NCBI RefSeq assembly: GCF_040892595.1
Contig: NZ_JBFRYB010000001.1
Coordinates: forward strand, 1,488,001-1,552,000
DNA from: Zhongshania sp. R06B22
Lineage (GTDB): Bacteria; Pseudomonadota; Gammaproteobacteria; Pseudomonadales; Spongiibacteraceae
DNA: 64,000 nucleotides
Direction: 5' to 3'
Part shown: positions 53,679-64,000 of the stretch, piece by piece
Layout of the letters: each line of letters starts with the position of its first letter
How positions within the stretch are numbered: position 1 is the stretch's first letter
Made by a program: the position numbers and the translations under genes
Notes under the pieces: generated by a model
Database searches by the model: none
What the model saw: only the letters and a program-made list of their open reading frames with translations
Told to the model about the DNA's origin: nothing

Positions 53679-53907
53679 AGCTACAACCTTGTATTGTTAT
53701 GAATTAAAGGTGTTGCATGGATCATTTGCATAGTGAATGTTCGCTCTGGGAAGTTGTTTATTTGTTTGCCCAGATTCAATACTGTAGCGCGAAATTGGCT
53801 GTTCGGCCAAAGGCATTTTAATTATTTACACAGCAAAGCCAATTTGCTCATTTTTAATGGCTGGGCGTGGCTTGCTAGTTCCACATAAATAGACTGCGGG
53901 GGTGGGG

Positions 53908-55383
53908 ATGTTTAAAGAATACGGTCAGTATGATGCAATGGGCCTGTCGATGTTGGTGCAGGCGGGAGAGCTTACGTCGTCAGAGCTATTAGAGGCTGCG
54001 ATTGCGCGAGTTAATGCGGTTAATCCGCGTCTTAATGCGCTTATTCATCGCTTTGATAATAGGGCATTCCAGCACATTAAAGACGGTCTTGCCGACGGTC
54101 CCTTCACGGGGGTGCCCTTCGTATTGAAGGATTTACTGGCGGCGTTTGCCGGCGAACCGCTCACAATGGGCAGTCGGGGTATGACGGCGGTGCCGGATTA
54201 TGACAGCGAATTAGTGCGTCGCTACAAAGCCAGTGGGGTAAATATATTCGCCAAAACCAATACCCCTGAATTCGGCCTGATTATTACTACTGAGCCCAAG
54301 GTTCATGGTGTTAGCCATAATCCTCATAAATTAGGTTACAGCACCGGCGGTTCCTCTGGTGGCAGTGCGGCGGCAGTGGCGGCGGGTATTGTTCCAATGG
54401 CTCACGGCGGCGACGGCGGGGGTTCTATTCGATTCCCCGCATCGTGGTGCGGTGTTTTTGGCCTAAAACCCTCCAGAGGACGAAACCCCCTCGGCCCTGA
54501 TCAAGGTGAAGACTGGCAGGGAGCCGTGGCCGAGCATGTATTAACGCGCAGCGTGCGTGATAGCGCCGCGATGTTGGACTGTAGCAGCGGTCATGACATT
54601 GGCGCGCCCTATAATATTGGCCTACCATCGGGTTCTTTTTTGGCCGCCACCGAGCGCGATCCAAAGTCACTGCGCATTGCCCTGAGTCGTAAGCCCTTGC
54701 TCAATACTGCCTTGCACCCCGATGTAGAAGCAGCCTTAAATAAAACCGCCAAACAATTACAAGATCTTGGCCACGAGGTCATTGAGGTAGAGCCAGATAT
54801 CGATATCACTCATTTTTGGCGTGATTTCTTTGTGGTGGTCTGCGCCGAGGTCGGCGCAATGGTCGACAATTACCGCACTCTATACGGCAGGGCGTGTGTA
54901 GATAAATTTGAGCCCGCTACGAAGAATATGGCAATGATCGGCCGCTCACTAAGTGCTGCCGATTTGGTGTGTGCAAAAAAAGGCTGGCACGATGTTCAGT
55001 TGGCTATGGGTAAATTATTAGAGCGTCACGACGTGATGCTATGTCCCACTGTGCCCACCCCAGCCGTGCCCCACGGCCAATTGCCTAATAGCAAAGTTGA
55101 AGAGCTACTCATGCTGGCGTCTCATCGTCTCAATATTGGCAAACTATTAATGCGTTCTGGACTGGTGGAGCAGATGGCGTCGCCGGTTCTCGAAAAAATG
55201 GCCTTCACCATTATGGGCAATATAAGCGGACTGCCTTGCATGTCTGTGCCACTGCATAGCAGCGCCGATGGTTTGCCGGTAGGCATGCAATTTACCGGTC
55301 GGATGAACGACGAAGAAACCCTATTTAGCTTGGCCGCTCAACTGGAGAGAGACCTTGGCTTTTCTGCTTTAGCAAGTCTATAA
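53908..55383 (+). CDS. Amidase signature family enzyme
   Basis: 491 residues from the ATG (a GTG two codons upstream is also possible). The Ser-cisSer-Lys triad is complete: Lys74 in FVLKDL, Ser149 in [16 protein letters not shown], Ser173 in [13 protein letters not shown]. It hydrolyses carboxamides; a GatA role is unlikely since no gatB or gatC neighbours are seen. No signal peptide. The upstream 229-bp gap includes the start region. Confidence 0.91.
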   Translation: MFKEYGQYDAMGLSMLVQAGELTSSELLEAAIARVNAVNPRLNALIHRFDNRAFQHIKDGLADGPFTGVPFVLKDLLAAFAGEPLTMGSRGMTAVPDYDSELVRRYKASGVNIFAKTNTPEFGLIITTEPKVHGVSHNPHKLGYSTGGSSGGSAAAVAAGIVPMAHGGDGGGSIRFPASWCGVFGLKPSRGRNPLGPDQGEDWQGAVAEHVLTRSVRDSAAMLDCSSGHDIGAPYNIGLPSGSFLAATERDPKSLRIALSRKPLLNTALHPDVEAALNKTAKQLQDLGHEVIEVEPDIDITHFWRDFFVVVCAEVGAMVDNYRTLYGRACVDKFEPATKNMAMIGRSLSAADLVCAKKGWHDVQLAMGKLLERHDVMLCPTVPTPAVPHGQLPNSKVEELLMLASHRLNIGKLLMRSGLVEQMASPVLEKMAFTIMGNISGLPCMSVPLHSSADGLPVGMQFTGRMNDEETLFSLAAQLERDLGFSALASL

Positions 55384-55560
55384 GAACGTCAGATAGGCGC
55401 CCCGAGTGGCGCGCCCTGCTATCTAACACCTCGAATGATGCGCAGTATTACCTATAGTTATATTCTCAGATCGGGCCTATTGTGATGTAATTCCAGCTGA
55501 TTTTTTGCCTGTTAAGAAGGTGCCGGCTGTAGCCACTTTAAATAATAATGTGAGGTTGCC

Positions 55561-58533
55561 ATGCCGGCGAAAAGATCAATAGCGTCCGATTATGCGCGCT
55601 TGTCTAGTACGTTTGACGCGATCAGTGCGTCTCAGGCAATCATCGAATTTGAGCCTGACGGCAGTATTGTCAATGCTAATCAAAATTTCCTAGCTATCAC
55701 TGGCTACACCGAAACAGAGCTAGAGGGCGCTCATCATCGCATTTTTGTAGAACCCGGTTACGCCAGAACATCGGAGTATAAAGAGTTTTGGGCTTCGCTT
55801 CGCGATGGTGATGCACAGACCGGAGAGTTCTGTCGTTTCGCTAAAGATGGCAGCCTCTTTTGGATACAAGCCTCATACAATCCCGTTTTTGATAAGTCCG
55901 GAAACGTCAGCCGGATTGTAAAAGTGGCGGCGGATATCACTTCTCAGAAGCTTCGAAATATTGATTATAAAGGCCAGATTGAAGGCATCGGCTTGAATCA
56001 GGCTGTTATTCAATTTGATGTCTCAGGCACTATCACCTTGGCCAATGATAACTTTTTAAAGGCGGTGGGTTATACCCGGAATGAAGTTGTGGGTAAGCAC
56101 CACAGTATGTTTGTTGATCCTACTTATCGTCAATCAGCCGAATATCGACGGTTTTGGACAGATCTCAGCAATGGTCAGGCTAAAGTCGGTGAGTTTAGTC
56201 GAGTCACTAAAAGCGGAAAGAACATTTGGTTGCAAGCCACTTATACACCGATCAAAGACTTAGAAGGTAAAGTATTCAAGGTGGTGAAATATGCATCAGA
56301 CATCACTGAGCAAAAACTCCGCAATGCAGATTTTCAGGGGCAAATTGAAGGTATTGGCATTTCTCAGGCGGTTATTCAGTTTGAAATCGATGGCAAAATT
56401 ATTTCCGCCAACGATAATTTTTTGCATGCCGTTGGCTACAATCGCGAAGAGGTAGTTGCTAGGCATCACAGTATGTTTGTCGATCCCGCTTATAAGCAGT
56501 CCGACGACTACCGCCGGTTCTGGGCAGCGCTCGCATTGGGCGAAGCCCAGACCGGTGAATTCTGCCGACGCCATAAGCAAGGTCACGATATTTGGATCCA
56601 AGCTTCATACACTCCGATAAAAGATATGAACGGCAAGGTATTTAAAATCGTTAAATACGCTAGCGACATAACCGCGCAAAAAATTCAGAACGCGGACTTC
56701 CGTGGCCAAATTGAGGGCATCAGCGCGTCGCAGGCTGTTATTCAATTTAAAACCGATGGCCAGATCATTTCGGCTAACGACAATTTCCTGAAAGCCCTAG
56801 GCTATCGAGCGGACGAAGTTATAGGGAAACGTCACAGCATGTTTGTTGAACAAAAATATGGCCAATCTGAAGAGTATCGTCGCTTTTGGGCTGCGTTAGC
56901 GGCTGGCGAAGCTCAAACTGGCGAATTTCGTCGAATTCGAAAAGATGGCGGCGACGTTTGGATACAAGCCTCCTATACGCCTATCAAAGATATCAAGGGT
57001 AAAGTTTTTAAGGTGGTGAAATACGCGAGTGATGTTACCGCACAGAAGTTGCGCAATGCTGATTATGAGGGCCAAATTACAGGCATAAGTGCGTCGCAAG
57101 CGGTTATTCAATTTGAGACTGATGGCAAAATTATCACCGCCAATGATAATTTCTTAAGCGCTTTGGGGTATGAGTTGGGCGCAGTTGTGGGTAAGCATCA
57201 CAGTCTATTTGTTGATTCCGCCTATCAGAAATCCACTGAGTATCTCCGTTTTTGGGAAGCCTTAGCGAACGGTGAGGCGCAAGTGGGCGAGTTTTGTCGC
57301 AAGCATAAAGACGGTAGCGATGTCTGGATTCAGGCCTCTTATACGCCTATTAAGGACTTTAGTGGCAAAGTCTTTAAGGTTGTGAAATACGCCACTAATA
57401 TTACTGAGCGCAAAGAAACAGTGGCAGAGGTTGAGTCCTTAATCCTTGCCGCCCAAGAAGGTCGTTTAGAAAATCGTGCAAACCTAGAGGGTACGAGCGG
57501 GGATAATTTAAGTTTGCTTGAAAATATCAATGCGATGCTTGACGCTATTACCGCGCCAATAAATGAAGTTTCAGCGGTAATGCAGTCGGTTGCTGAAAAT
57601 GTTCTTAGCGAGCAGGTATGCGGCAATTATCTCGGCCAGTTTGATGTCTTAAAACAATCAGTGAATACCGCAGTTTCGCAGTTGCGAGATTCTATGTCCC
57701 ATGTGCTTGAGTCATCTAAGCAAGTGACTGCGGCATCTGGTTTGATCGCCTCAAGCAGCCATTCGGTCGCGGTTGGCGCTTCGCAGCAGGCGGCATCACT
57801 GGAAGAGACGACGCGCTCACTCGATGACGTGGCGGAGCAGACGCGCAAAAACGTCGCCAATACCCGTCATGCACAGCAATTAGTTATGGAAACCCAAGAT
57901 CTCGCTAAAAGTGGCAGTGACACCATGACTGAAATGCTGGCCGCGATGGACCGTATTAAAGCCGCAGCTAAAGATACCCAAACTATTATCAGTGATATTA
58001 ATGACATTGCCATTCAGACTAATTTGCTGGCCTTGAATGCGGCGGTAGAGGCCGCTAGAGCTGGTGAATCGGGACGCAGCTTCGCGGTTGTCGCGGCAGA
58101 GGTTCGCAGTTTAGCGCAGCGAGCAAAAGAAGCAGCGACTAAAACCGCTGGCCTAATCGCACAGTCCGAGGAATCTGCTGAAGATGGTGGTCGTCTAACT
58201 AACGATGTAAATGGTCAGCTTACGGGTATCACCGGCGCCGTCGGCAAAGTGACGAATATCGTCAATGAAATCACCGCCGCAAGCGAGGCCCAAAGTAGTG
58301 GCATAGAACAAATTCACTTGGCCATTTCCGATATGGATCAGGTTGTGCAGCGAACCGCAGCAGACTCCGAGGAGTCTTCTAGCGCTGCCGAAGAGCTCTC
58401 TGGTCAAGCTCAAGAACTCAATCACATGGTAAGCCGCTTTGAGTTAGGTGAAGACGCACGGGTGACAGAATTTCGGCAAAGTCATGCAGCGGAACGTAAA
58501 GTTAAGCCAGCTCCGCAGCAGCGTAGAGCTTAG
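55561..58533 (+). CDS. Soluble methyl-accepting chemotaxis protein with five PAS domains
   Basis: 990 residues without a convincing transmembrane helix. Five PAS/PAC domains of 122 residues each (~18-139, 140-261, 262-383, 384-505, 506-627) begin GQIEGI-type and end [12 protein letters not shown]. A HAMP-like helical region (~630-715) leads to the signalling domain, with the conserved hairpin [21 protein letters not shown] (~813-833, shown as [13 protein letters not shown] and AARAGESGR). It probably senses oxygen, redox state or a cytoplasmic ligand. No CheR-binding pentapeptide ends the protein. Confidence 0.93.
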   Translation: MPAKRSIASDYARLSSTFDAISASQAIIEFEPDGSIVNANQNFLAITGYTETELEGAHHRIFVEPGYARTSEYKEFWASLRDGDAQTGEFCRFAKDGSLFWIQASYNPVFDKSGNVSRIVKVAADITSQKLRNIDYKGQIEGIGLNQAVIQFDVSGTITLANDNFLKAVGYTRNEVVGKHHSMFVDPTYRQSAEYRRFWTDLSNGQAKVGEFSRVTKSGKNIWLQATYTPIKDLEGKVFKVVKYASDITEQKLRNADFQGQIEGIGISQAVIQFEIDGKIISANDNFLHAVGYNREEVVARHHSMFVDPAYKQSDDYRRFWAALALGEAQTGEFCRRHKQGHDIWIQASYTPIKDMNGKVFKIVKYASDITAQKIQNADFRGQIEGISASQAVIQFKTDGQIISANDNFLKALGYRADEVIGKRHSMFVEQKYGQSEEYRRFWAALAAGEAQTGEFRRIRKDGGDVWIQASYTPIKDIKGKVFKVVKYASDVTAQKLRNADYEGQITGISASQAVIQFETDGKIITANDNFLSALGYELGAVVGKHHSLFVDSAYQKSTEYLRFWEALANGEAQVGEFCRKHKDGSDVWIQASYTPIKDFSGKVFKVVKYATNITERKETVAEVESLILAAQEGRLENRANLEGTSGDNLSLLENINAMLDAITAPINEVSAVMQSVAENVLSEQVCGNYLGQFDVLKQSVNTAVSQLRDSMSHVLESSKQVTAASGLIASSSHSVAVGASQQAASLEETTRSLDDVAEQTRKNVANTRHAQQLVMETQDLAKSGSDTMTEMLAAMDRIKAAAKDTQTIISDINDIAIQTNLLALNAAVEAARAGESGRSFAVVAAEVRSLAQRAKEAATKTAGLIAQSEESAEDGGRLTNDVNGQLTGITGAVGKVTNIVNEITAASEAQSSGIEQIHLAISDMDQVVQRTAADSEESSSAAEELSGQAQELNHMVSRFELGEDARVTEFRQSHAAERKVKPAPQQRRA
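55612..57442 (+). repeat. Five tandem 366-bp PAS-encoding units
   Basis: Units begin at 55612, 55978, 56344, 56710 and 57076, all exactly 366 bp apart. Conserved motifs include [22 protein letters not shown] and [11 protein letters not shown]. The uniform length shows duplication without insertion or deletion. Unit 1 is the most diverged. Confidence 0.85.
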
Positions 58534-58750
58534 TGGTGTAAGTCATTAAATGACCGGTAGATTTTTTGTTCGCGCCTAAGATGTCGAGGCTAGGAATACC
58601 GCGCTGGACTGCTATATAAGATTCATCTGCCCGCAATCGTTATGGGTGGATATTGGGGGAAGTGGGTGTCATTCCCAGCAAGCAGCTCTAGAAGAATTAG
58701 CGTTTGGCCTTCGCTGGCGCTATGTATCATGGCGGAATATCTAAGAACTG

Positions 58751-59458
58751 CTACTGGCAAGAATATAACGACTTATTAAATGATTGGACTTCATCGGCCG
58801 TTAAGTAGCGCCACTGGCCAATATCGAGATCTAGGCTAAGGTCGCCGATCTTTTCTCTATGAAGCGAAATCACGCGGTTACCAACTGCAGCAAACATGCG
58901 TTTAACCTGATGAAATCGCCCTTCTGTAAGGCTTAAAAGTACCTCTTTGTTACTGACGATATTTAAGATTGCCGGCCGCGTTAATTGCTTTTCACCCTGT
59001 AATTTCACTCCATTTTTAAAAATAGCGTCGACATCATCGCCAATCGCCCGGGATAAACCAACACGATAGACTTTGCTGCACTGTGTGGTGGGCGCCATGA
59101 TATTAAATGACCAGCGGCCGTCATCAGTTATTAATACCATGCCGGTGGTATCTGAATCCAAACGACCAGCGATATGCAGTTCAGAAACGTTCTCAATGTC
59201 TAAGTAATTGAATAGCGAGGGATAAAACTCATCGATATTAGAGCAAATAGTGCCCGCTGGTTTATGCATCACAATATAGCGAAAATCTCTGGCTCTCAGT
59301 CTTTCGCCATTTAAGATTATGCTGTTGTTCTCATGCACTTGAATGGCTTCATTGGTCTCAATAACACCATTAACATAAACCGCACCAGCCGCGATTTTTG
59401 CGATAGCCTCACGCTTGTTTAGGGTGGTGCTTTTACAAATAAATTTATCAAGCCGCAT
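58751..59458 (-). CDS. RsuA/RluE-family pseudouridine synthase
   Basis: 235 residues. N-terminal S4 RNA-binding domain (MRLDKFICKSTTLNKREA, YVNG) and catalytic Asp101 in AGRLDSDTTGMV. Length and domain order match RsuA, which makes pseudouridine 516 in 16S rRNA; RluE/RluF type is possible. The last residues and upstream 304-bp gap have no other gene that I recognise. Confidence 0.88.
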   Translation of the reverse strand: MRLDKFICKSTTLNKREAIAKIAAGAVYVNGVIETNEAIQVHENNSIILNGERLRARDFRYIVMHKPAGTICSNIDEFYPSLFNYLDIENVSELHIAGRLDSDTTGMVLITDDGRWSFNIMAPTTQCSKVYRVGLSRAIGDDVDAIFKNGVKLQGEKQLTRPAILNIVSNKEVLLSLTEGRFHQVKRMFAAVGNRVISLHREKIGDLSLDLDIGQWRYLTADEVQSFNKSLYSCQ

Positions 59459-59762
59459 GATTAGAAAACACTGAGAATAAGAGGGGGCTATTGCTTATCT
59501 CCGCCCATTGAAAATAATTTGTAGTCTGCGAATAATATTTCATGCCGAGTTTATGTCTGATTGTAGCCAGTAATTAGCGCCGCTCATGCAGTATGATCAT
59601 TACTTGAAACGCAAATCGCGCAATATCCATAGTAGGGCAATTGAACAGTAGCCAAGATTTTAATATCTAAGAGCGCTTTGCTTAAAATGCGAGGGCTTAC
59701 CATTAATTGGTATGCCCTACATTGATTCGATACTGTGGCGCCCACTTATTATTTTATACTCG
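59459..59762. other. Gap between two minus-strand genes
   Basis: 304 bp between the pseudouridine synthase start and the aspartoacylase-family stop. It must hold the pseudouridine synthase promoter. No hairpin, repeat or small gene is convincing. Confidence 0.4.
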
Positions 59763-61247
59763 CTATTCCGGATGTTCTTCCAGCTCGTCATTGGGGCGCT
59801 CAGAGCTAATAGATTCTGTTGTAGCTCGGCTTCCGCCGCGTTGCGCTGCATTTTTATTCACATCGCTCGCGGGTTGATCTACCAATTGGGAGGCATTGCG
59901 CGCTGCATTTTGAACGGCTTTGCGAGCAGCGGCGCCGACGGTAGCGGGATCGTTGCTGGTTCTCGCGGCGGTTTGCGCCGCTTCACGGGCCACTTCTTTC
60001 ATGTTCTCAGCAACTGGCTCAAGCGCTTCGGCTACCACGCTGTCGGCGACTTTATCGGCGGCCACTTTTTTCTGATCGGTGGCAATGCCAACGTGATAGG
60101 CGGCAAAGCCAGGCATAACCATTTGATTTAATGCTAGACCAATAATTTGGCCATCTACATTGCTTCTAATCACGGAACTGCGGTTGGTGATAGGGTCAGT
60201 GACCGTGCCCAGGATGTCGCCTTTTTTCACATTTTGACCTAGTTTGGCCTCGGTGAGGAATACGCCGCTTTGATCTGCGCGCAGCCAGGTAGATTTGTAG
60301 AAGACATTTTGTTTTGGCGCGCGATTAGGTTTTTGGTCGATCATTCCCAAATGGTGCATGACCGCTTTTATACCGTTAACACTTTGAATCACTTCTTTGA
60401 GCTGCAGCCGAAGCGGTTCGCCAGCTTCTAAAGTTACCGCCGGAATACCTGCATCTACCGCCGCTCGACGCAGTGTTCCCGGCGCGCCAGCACCATCTAG
60501 CACGGTGACGTCATGGAACATTTTACTAAATTGGAAAACGCTTTCTTTGCCCAAATTACCACGCAACTGGGTGAGGTTGGTACGGTGAAAAGAGCCGGTA
60601 TGGATATCGATCAAGCGATCACAATGGGTGATAACTTCATTGAAAAAACTGTGGGCAATACGTCCCGCCGAGCTGCCTTTGGGGTCGCCGGGAAAGTAGC
60701 GATTGAGGTCGCGGCGATCAGGAAGGTAGCGCGAGGTGCGTCTAAAACCATGCATATTAACAATGGGTACACCGATAACAACGCCATTTAATTTGTCGCT
60801 CTCCAAGCTAAACATAACTCGGCGTATGGCCTCAACGCCATTGAGCTCGTCGCCGTGAACGGCGGCAGTTAAGCACAGTGTGGGGCCGGGTTTATTGCCG
60901 GCGGCAACAAGAATCGGAGTAGGCATGGCGAGTCCGGCGATGGCTTGGCCGGCGGTCCAGTACAGCCGCTCAAAACTGCCGCGCAGAATGTCTTGCCCAA
61001 GTAGGGTAAAGGCAACTTCTGAGGACGGTTGCCCCGCTGCATTTTTATCAAAGTCGGTGTTTAACACGTTATCTTTGCGTCGGTTAGACGTAAACGTAGT
61101 GCCTTCTATGTTTGTGATCTCGCTGACGGTGCTGGCATTGAGTGCGTGGGACTCATTCAGCGATTTTGGTGCCTGCTCGTTTGCCACTGCAGTCAGAGTG
61201 ACTAACTGTAGTCCAAGTGCTATCAGAATAATGAATAGGCGTTGCAT
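59763..61247 (-). CDS. Secreted succinylglutamate desuccinylase/aspartoacylase-family protein
   Basis: 494 residues from the ATG that starts a signal peptide (MQRLFIILIALGLQL, ending about VANEQ). A TTG at 61283 in the same frame has a GGGAAG SD, so the start is uncertain. The zinc carboxypeptidase-like core has VHGDELNG (His, Glu), DIHTGSFH (second His) and VTLEAGEP. A beta-barrel-like module follows (~300-370). The tail (~395-494) is Ala-rich and charged. A periplasmic location is unusual for this family; the substrate is unknown. Confidence 0.8.
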   Translation of the reverse strand: MQRLFIILIALGLQLVTLTAVANEQAPKSLNESHALNASTVSEITNIEGTTFTSNRRKDNVLNTDFDKNAAGQPSSEVAFTLLGQDILRGSFERLYWTAGQAIAGLAMPTPILVAAGNKPGPTLCLTAAVHGDELNGVEAIRRVMFSLESDKLNGVVIGVPIVNMHGFRRTSRYLPDRRDLNRYFPGDPKGSSAGRIAHSFFNEVITHCDRLIDIHTGSFHRTNLTQLRGNLGKESVFQFSKMFHDVTVLDGAGAPGTLRRAAVDAGIPAVTLEAGEPLRLQLKEVIQSVNGIKAVMHHLGMIDQKPNRAPKQNVFYKSTWLRADQSGVFLTEAKLGQNVKKGDILGTVTDPITNRSSVIRSNVDGQIIGLALNQMVMPGFAAYHVGIATDQKKVAADKVADSVVAEALEPVAENMKEVAREAAQTAARTSNDPATVGAAARKAVQNAARNASQLVDQPASDVNKNAAQRGGSRATTESISSERPNDELEEHPE

Positions 61248-61547
61248 GATGCCGCGGGTGACTCCGTTTGTGGTGGTGAGCAAGATATGGGCTTCCCTAT
61301 TAGTTGCGAGCTATTATATTCAAGTAAGGCCGCAGCCCTGCGATAAATTGTATACAAAATCACCAGTCGAAACGTCTTTAAATTGGTGCTTGCTCAAAAT
61401 CCTTCCAGTATGCCTCCGGTGTTTGACGCTATTATTCGCCTAAGTTCATTTAGTGGTCTTGGCATTTTTGCTTAGTTTGGCCGGTATTGGGGGCAAAAAA
61501 CCACCGTGGATGGTGAAAAGAGCCAACAATTGGGCCTCATGTCCGAC

Positions 61548-61553
61548 TATAAT
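61548..61553 (+). promoter_or_regulatory. TATAAT, candidate -10 of leuA
   Basis: Exact TATAAT 65 bp upstream of the leuA start. The -35 region at 17 bp spacing (AACAAT) is weak. It lies within the 370-bp region between the divergent aspartoacylase-family and leuA genes; no leucine-rich leader peptide is visible. Confidence 0.35.
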
Positions 61554-61617
61554 TGCGGCATAGTTTGCGCCGCTGGCGATAGCGGATGACAAATAATGAT
61601 AATTGCAGGAGTTCCCC

Positions 61618-63162
61618 ATGGCTAAAGATCGGCTAATTATTTTTGATACCACCCTCCGTGACGGCGAGCAGAGCCCCGGTGCGTCTATGACGCGCGATGA
61701 AAAAGTGCGCATAGCCAAGATGCTAGAGAAAATGGGGGTCGATGTAATTGAAGCGGGTTTTGCCATAGCCAGCGTGGGCGATTTTGAGTCGGTTCGGGCC
61801 GTAGCTGAAGCGATAAAGGGCAGCACAATATGCAGCTTGGCGCGCACCGGAGCCGAAGATATAGATCGAGCAGCGGAGGCTTTGCGACCGGCGGAGTCAG
61901 GCCGTATTCATACCTTTATTGCCACGTCGCCTATCCATATGGAGTATAAGCTCCGGATGTCACCTGACAATGTGGTGGAGCGTGCAGTGGCAGCGGTAAA
62001 GCACGCCCGTAATTTGGTTGGCGATGTTGAATTTTCCTGTGAAGACGCATCACGCTCTGAATATGAGTTCCTGTGTCGCATCATTGAACAGGTGATCGAT
62101 GCTGGCGCCCGCACCATCAATTTACCTGACACTGTCGGCTATGGTGAGCCCGGTGAGTACGGCGCGATGGTGGGACGGTTGATGAATTCTATTCCGAACG
62201 CCGACAAAGCCATTTTCTCGGTTCATTGCCATAATGATCTGGGTTTGGCAGTGGCGAACTCCCTGTCGGCTGTTATGCATGGCGCCCGTCAGGTGGAATG
62301 CACTATTAATGGTTTGGGTGAGCGGGCCGGTAATGCGTCTCTGGAAGAGTTGGTGATGGCGGTTCGTACGCGGCCGGATATCTTCCCAGTTGAGGTCAGT
62401 GTTGACGCTACTCAAATTCTAGCCACTTCACGTCTAGTATCGTCAATAACCGGTTTTGTTGTTCAGCCGAATAAGGCGATTGTGGGCGCGAACGCCTTCG
62501 CACATGAGTCCGGTATTCATCAGGACGGGGTTTTAAAATACCGTGAAACCTATGAAATTATGCGCGCCGAAGATGTGGGCTGGAACGCCAATAAATTAGT
62601 CTTGGGTAAGCACTCTGGCCGCGCGGCCTTTAAGGCTAGGCTAGAAGAATTGGGTATTACGCTGGATAACCAAGCGGCACTGAATTTGGCGTTTACCCGC
62701 TTTAAGGAATTGGCAGATAAGAAACACGAAATTTTTGATGAAGATCTACAAGCTTTAATGAGCGACGTACAGCCTGCTGAGTACACGTCGCGCTATAGTT
62801 TCGTCAGTTTAGAAGCACTGTCTCGCACCGGTTCAAAACCCCATGCAGATATTCAACTACTTATCGATGGTGACACCCAGCAAGCGTCGGCTGAAGGGGA
62901 TGGCCCGGTAGATGCCGCCTTCAAAGCTGTGGAAGTGCTGGTTAATAGCGGCGCCAATCTTTTACTGTATTCCGTGAACGCCATTACCAGCGGCACGGAC
63001 TCACAGGGCGAAGTGCAGGTGCGGCTTGAGAAGGACGGCACTATTGTTAATGGTAACGGTGCTGATACCGATATTATTGTGGCATCGGTAAAGGCCTATC
63101 TAGACGCGCTAAATTTATTAGACGCGGGTGTTCTAAAAGCACACCCACAGAGGGGCGTGTAA
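61618..63162 (+). CDS. leuA: 2-Isopropylmalate synthase
   Basis: 514 residues from the ATG with a CAGGAG SD (a start five codons upstream in the same frame is less likely). It condenses acetyl-CoA with 2-oxoisovalerate, the first step of leucine synthesis. HMGL-type barrel: [16 protein letters not shown] (metal Asp and Arg), [12 protein letters not shown], and [15 protein letters not shown]-terminal LeuA dimer domain (~395-505) for leucine feedback. No leuB, leuC or leuD is nearby. Confidence 0.94.
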   Translation: MAKDRLIIFDTTLRDGEQSPGASMTRDEKVRIAKMLEKMGVDVIEAGFAIASVGDFESVRAVAEAIKGSTICSLARTGAEDIDRAAEALRPAESGRIHTFIATSPIHMEYKLRMSPDNVVERAVAAVKHARNLVGDVEFSCEDASRSEYEFLCRIIEQVIDAGARTINLPDTVGYGEPGEYGAMVGRLMNSIPNADKAIFSVHCHNDLGLAVANSLSAVMHGARQVECTINGLGERAGNASLEELVMAVRTRPDIFPVEVSVDATQILATSRLVSSITGFVVQPNKAIVGANAFAHESGIHQDGVLKYRETYEIMRAEDVGWNANKLVLGKHSGRAAFKARLEELGITLDNQAALNLAFTRFKELADKKHEIFDEDLQALMSDVQPAEYTSRYSFVSLEALSRTGSKPHADIQLLIDGDTQQASAEGDGPVDAAFKAVEVLVNSGANLLLYSVNAITSGTDSQGEVQVRLEKDGTIVNGNGADTDIIVASVKAYLDALNLLDAGVLKAHPQRGV

Positions 63163-63990
63163 GTGAACGAAGCGCTGCGCTTAGATTATTTGCAGGCGAT
63201 GGGCGTGGACAGCTACGTGCCGCGTTTCTTGCTAGAAGGCGCGGCGGCTTCGCCACTGTGTGAGATGGATTTTGCTGTTGCAGATTATGACGATAGCGAC
63301 TCCAGCGACGCAGCATCCTATGATCTTGAAAATGAATATGAGCAGCATAGTGCGCAACGCGATAGTGAAAAAACCGCTGCTATCCCGAGCCCGGACCAAG
63401 GTCAGAGTCGATCTCGTATCGCTGCTGATCTAGAAGGCCTTAATCTTGATGCCAAGGCACAGAAGCGCGCTGCCCCGGAAAGTAAAACTGAGCAAAATAG
63501 CGGGACCGCAGAGAATACCGCGTCGCAATCCAATCCGGTGTTCAAACTTGATCTAGTCGGCACCGGTATTGGCTTGCTGCTTGTTGCCGACACCAGCACC
63601 CAGCCACTGAGTCCCGCTGAAAAGCGTTTGCTTGCCAATATTGCTGTGGCGGTCAAAACCTATCATAAAATAGCGGTGGCGCCGACATTCTCCAGCGCCA
63701 AATTTCAGTGGCCGGTCGCAAAAAATCTGGGTTTAGCTCAGGGGGTTGATGCCGCCAAAGACGCTTTACTTGGTAATGTTATGGCGCACGCTGAGCGTCA
63801 AAATGCCCAATGCGTGATTGTGTTTGGTGAGCAGATGAAGCCGTATTTCGAACATGCGGTATTGTCGTCTGCCGGTTTGACGGTATTGTTTAGCGCGTCG
63901 CCGGCGGCAATGCTCGCGGATGGCAGTTTGAAAGCCGCGCTTTGGCAGCAGCTGCGTGGCTATTCTTTTCCAGTGCAAGGTTCTGAGTAA
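63163..63990 (+). CDS. Unknown protein downstream of leuA
   Basis: 275 residues with a GTG start right after the leuA stop (TAAGTG), so translation is probably coupled. The N-terminus has ALRLDYLQAMGVDSYVPRF, a pattern seen in small proteins encoded near rimI in gammaproteobacteria. Residues ~45-120 are acidic and low-complexity, probably disordered. The rest (~125-270) may be a globular alpha/beta domain (LVGTGIGLLLVADTS, VIVFGEQMKPYF). I assign no function. An ATG at 63995 may start another gene cut by the window edge. Confidence 0.75.
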   Translation: MNEALRLDYLQAMGVDSYVPRFLLEGAAASPLCEMDFAVADYDDSDSSDAASYDLENEYEQHSAQRDSEKTAAIPSPDQGQSRSRIAADLEGLNLDAKAQKRAAPESKTEQNSGTAENTASQSNPVFKLDLVGTGIGLLLVADTSTQPLSPAEKRLLANIAVAVKTYHKIAVAPTFSSAKFQWPVAKNLGLAQGVDAAKDALLGNVMAHAERQNAQCVIVFGEQMKPYFEHAVLSSAGLTVLFSASPAAMLADGSLKAALWQQLRGYSFPVQGSE

Positions 63991-64000
63991 CATCATGTCG

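Noticed and set aside
61446..61847. Minus-strand frame overlapping the leuA start
   Set aside because: Overlaps conserved LeuA residues and has no family resemblance or SD.
1..64000. Mobile elements, CRISPR arrays, tRNA or rRNA genes
   Set aside because: I found no transposase or integrase, no regularly spaced repeat array, and no convincing tRNA cloverleaf or rRNA segment by reading. A tRNAscan or Infernal run would settle this.

Overview
The window comes from a Gram-negative bacterial chromosome, most likely a marine gammaproteobacterium. Supporting families are the DUF2058/YaiL, TIGR02647, RimB/RimK, DUF294 and BCCT proteins. A Spongiibacteraceae/Zhongshania-like source would fit the lipid- and hydrocarbon-type catabolism plus osmolyte genes, but that is an inference, not something the sequence proves. 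Base composition looks about even. I see no rRNA, tRNA, CRISPR array, transposase or prophage gene, so this reads as ordinary chromosome with one large catabolic block.

Layout. 1-3040 (+): the end of a BCCT transporter, then a cNMP/CBS/DUF294 signalling protein and a DEDDh exonuclease. 3098-18716: a catabolic block. Minus-strand genes are an acyl-CoA ligase, cytochrome P450, HSL-type esterase and DUF3237 protein, and further on an MFS transporter and an enoyl-reductase-like MDR protein. Plus-strand genes are a CMD protein, lipoprotein, XRE regulator, acyl-CoA dehydrogenase, MaoC hydratase, SDR, thiolase and crotonase. Together they supply hydroxylation, ester cleavage, CoA activation and a full beta-oxidation cycle for an unidentified hydrophobic substrate. 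19237-25001: a LysE exporter, then a zinc protease and a RimK ligase carrying an RCK_C domain, converging on three overlapping minus-strand genes (MscS-like channel, soluble MgtE-like protein, MgtE). 25386-31925: a lipoprotein hydrolase, a sterol-desaturase-family enzyme facing a LysR regulator, then VOC, GNAT, TM2, a small membrane protein and a sirtuin.

32174-36572: a stand-alone ectoine synthase, a long and possibly structured leader, an ATP-grasp ligase, a GNAT and an HDAC-family deacylase. This is the best candidate for an undescribed small-molecule pathway. 36624-40089: small membrane protein, rhodanese, glutamine amidotransferase, NaChBac-type channel, SOUL haem protein. 40193-46818 (minus): RecQ with no normal start codon, DUF2058, two flavoproteins and an SDR. 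47156-55383: glutamine synthetase III behind a candidate sigma-54 promoter, MscS channel, luciferase-like oxidoreductase, YdjM-like membrane protein, TIGR02647 and amidase. 55561-64000: a soluble chemoreceptor with five tandem PAS units of exactly 366 bp, a pseudouridine synthase, a secreted aspartoacylase-family protein, LeuA and an unknown protein.

Starts were re-chosen where a Shine-Dalgarno (SD) sequence or family N-terminus argued against the longest open frame. All functional names rest on recognising motifs by eye; no database search was run.
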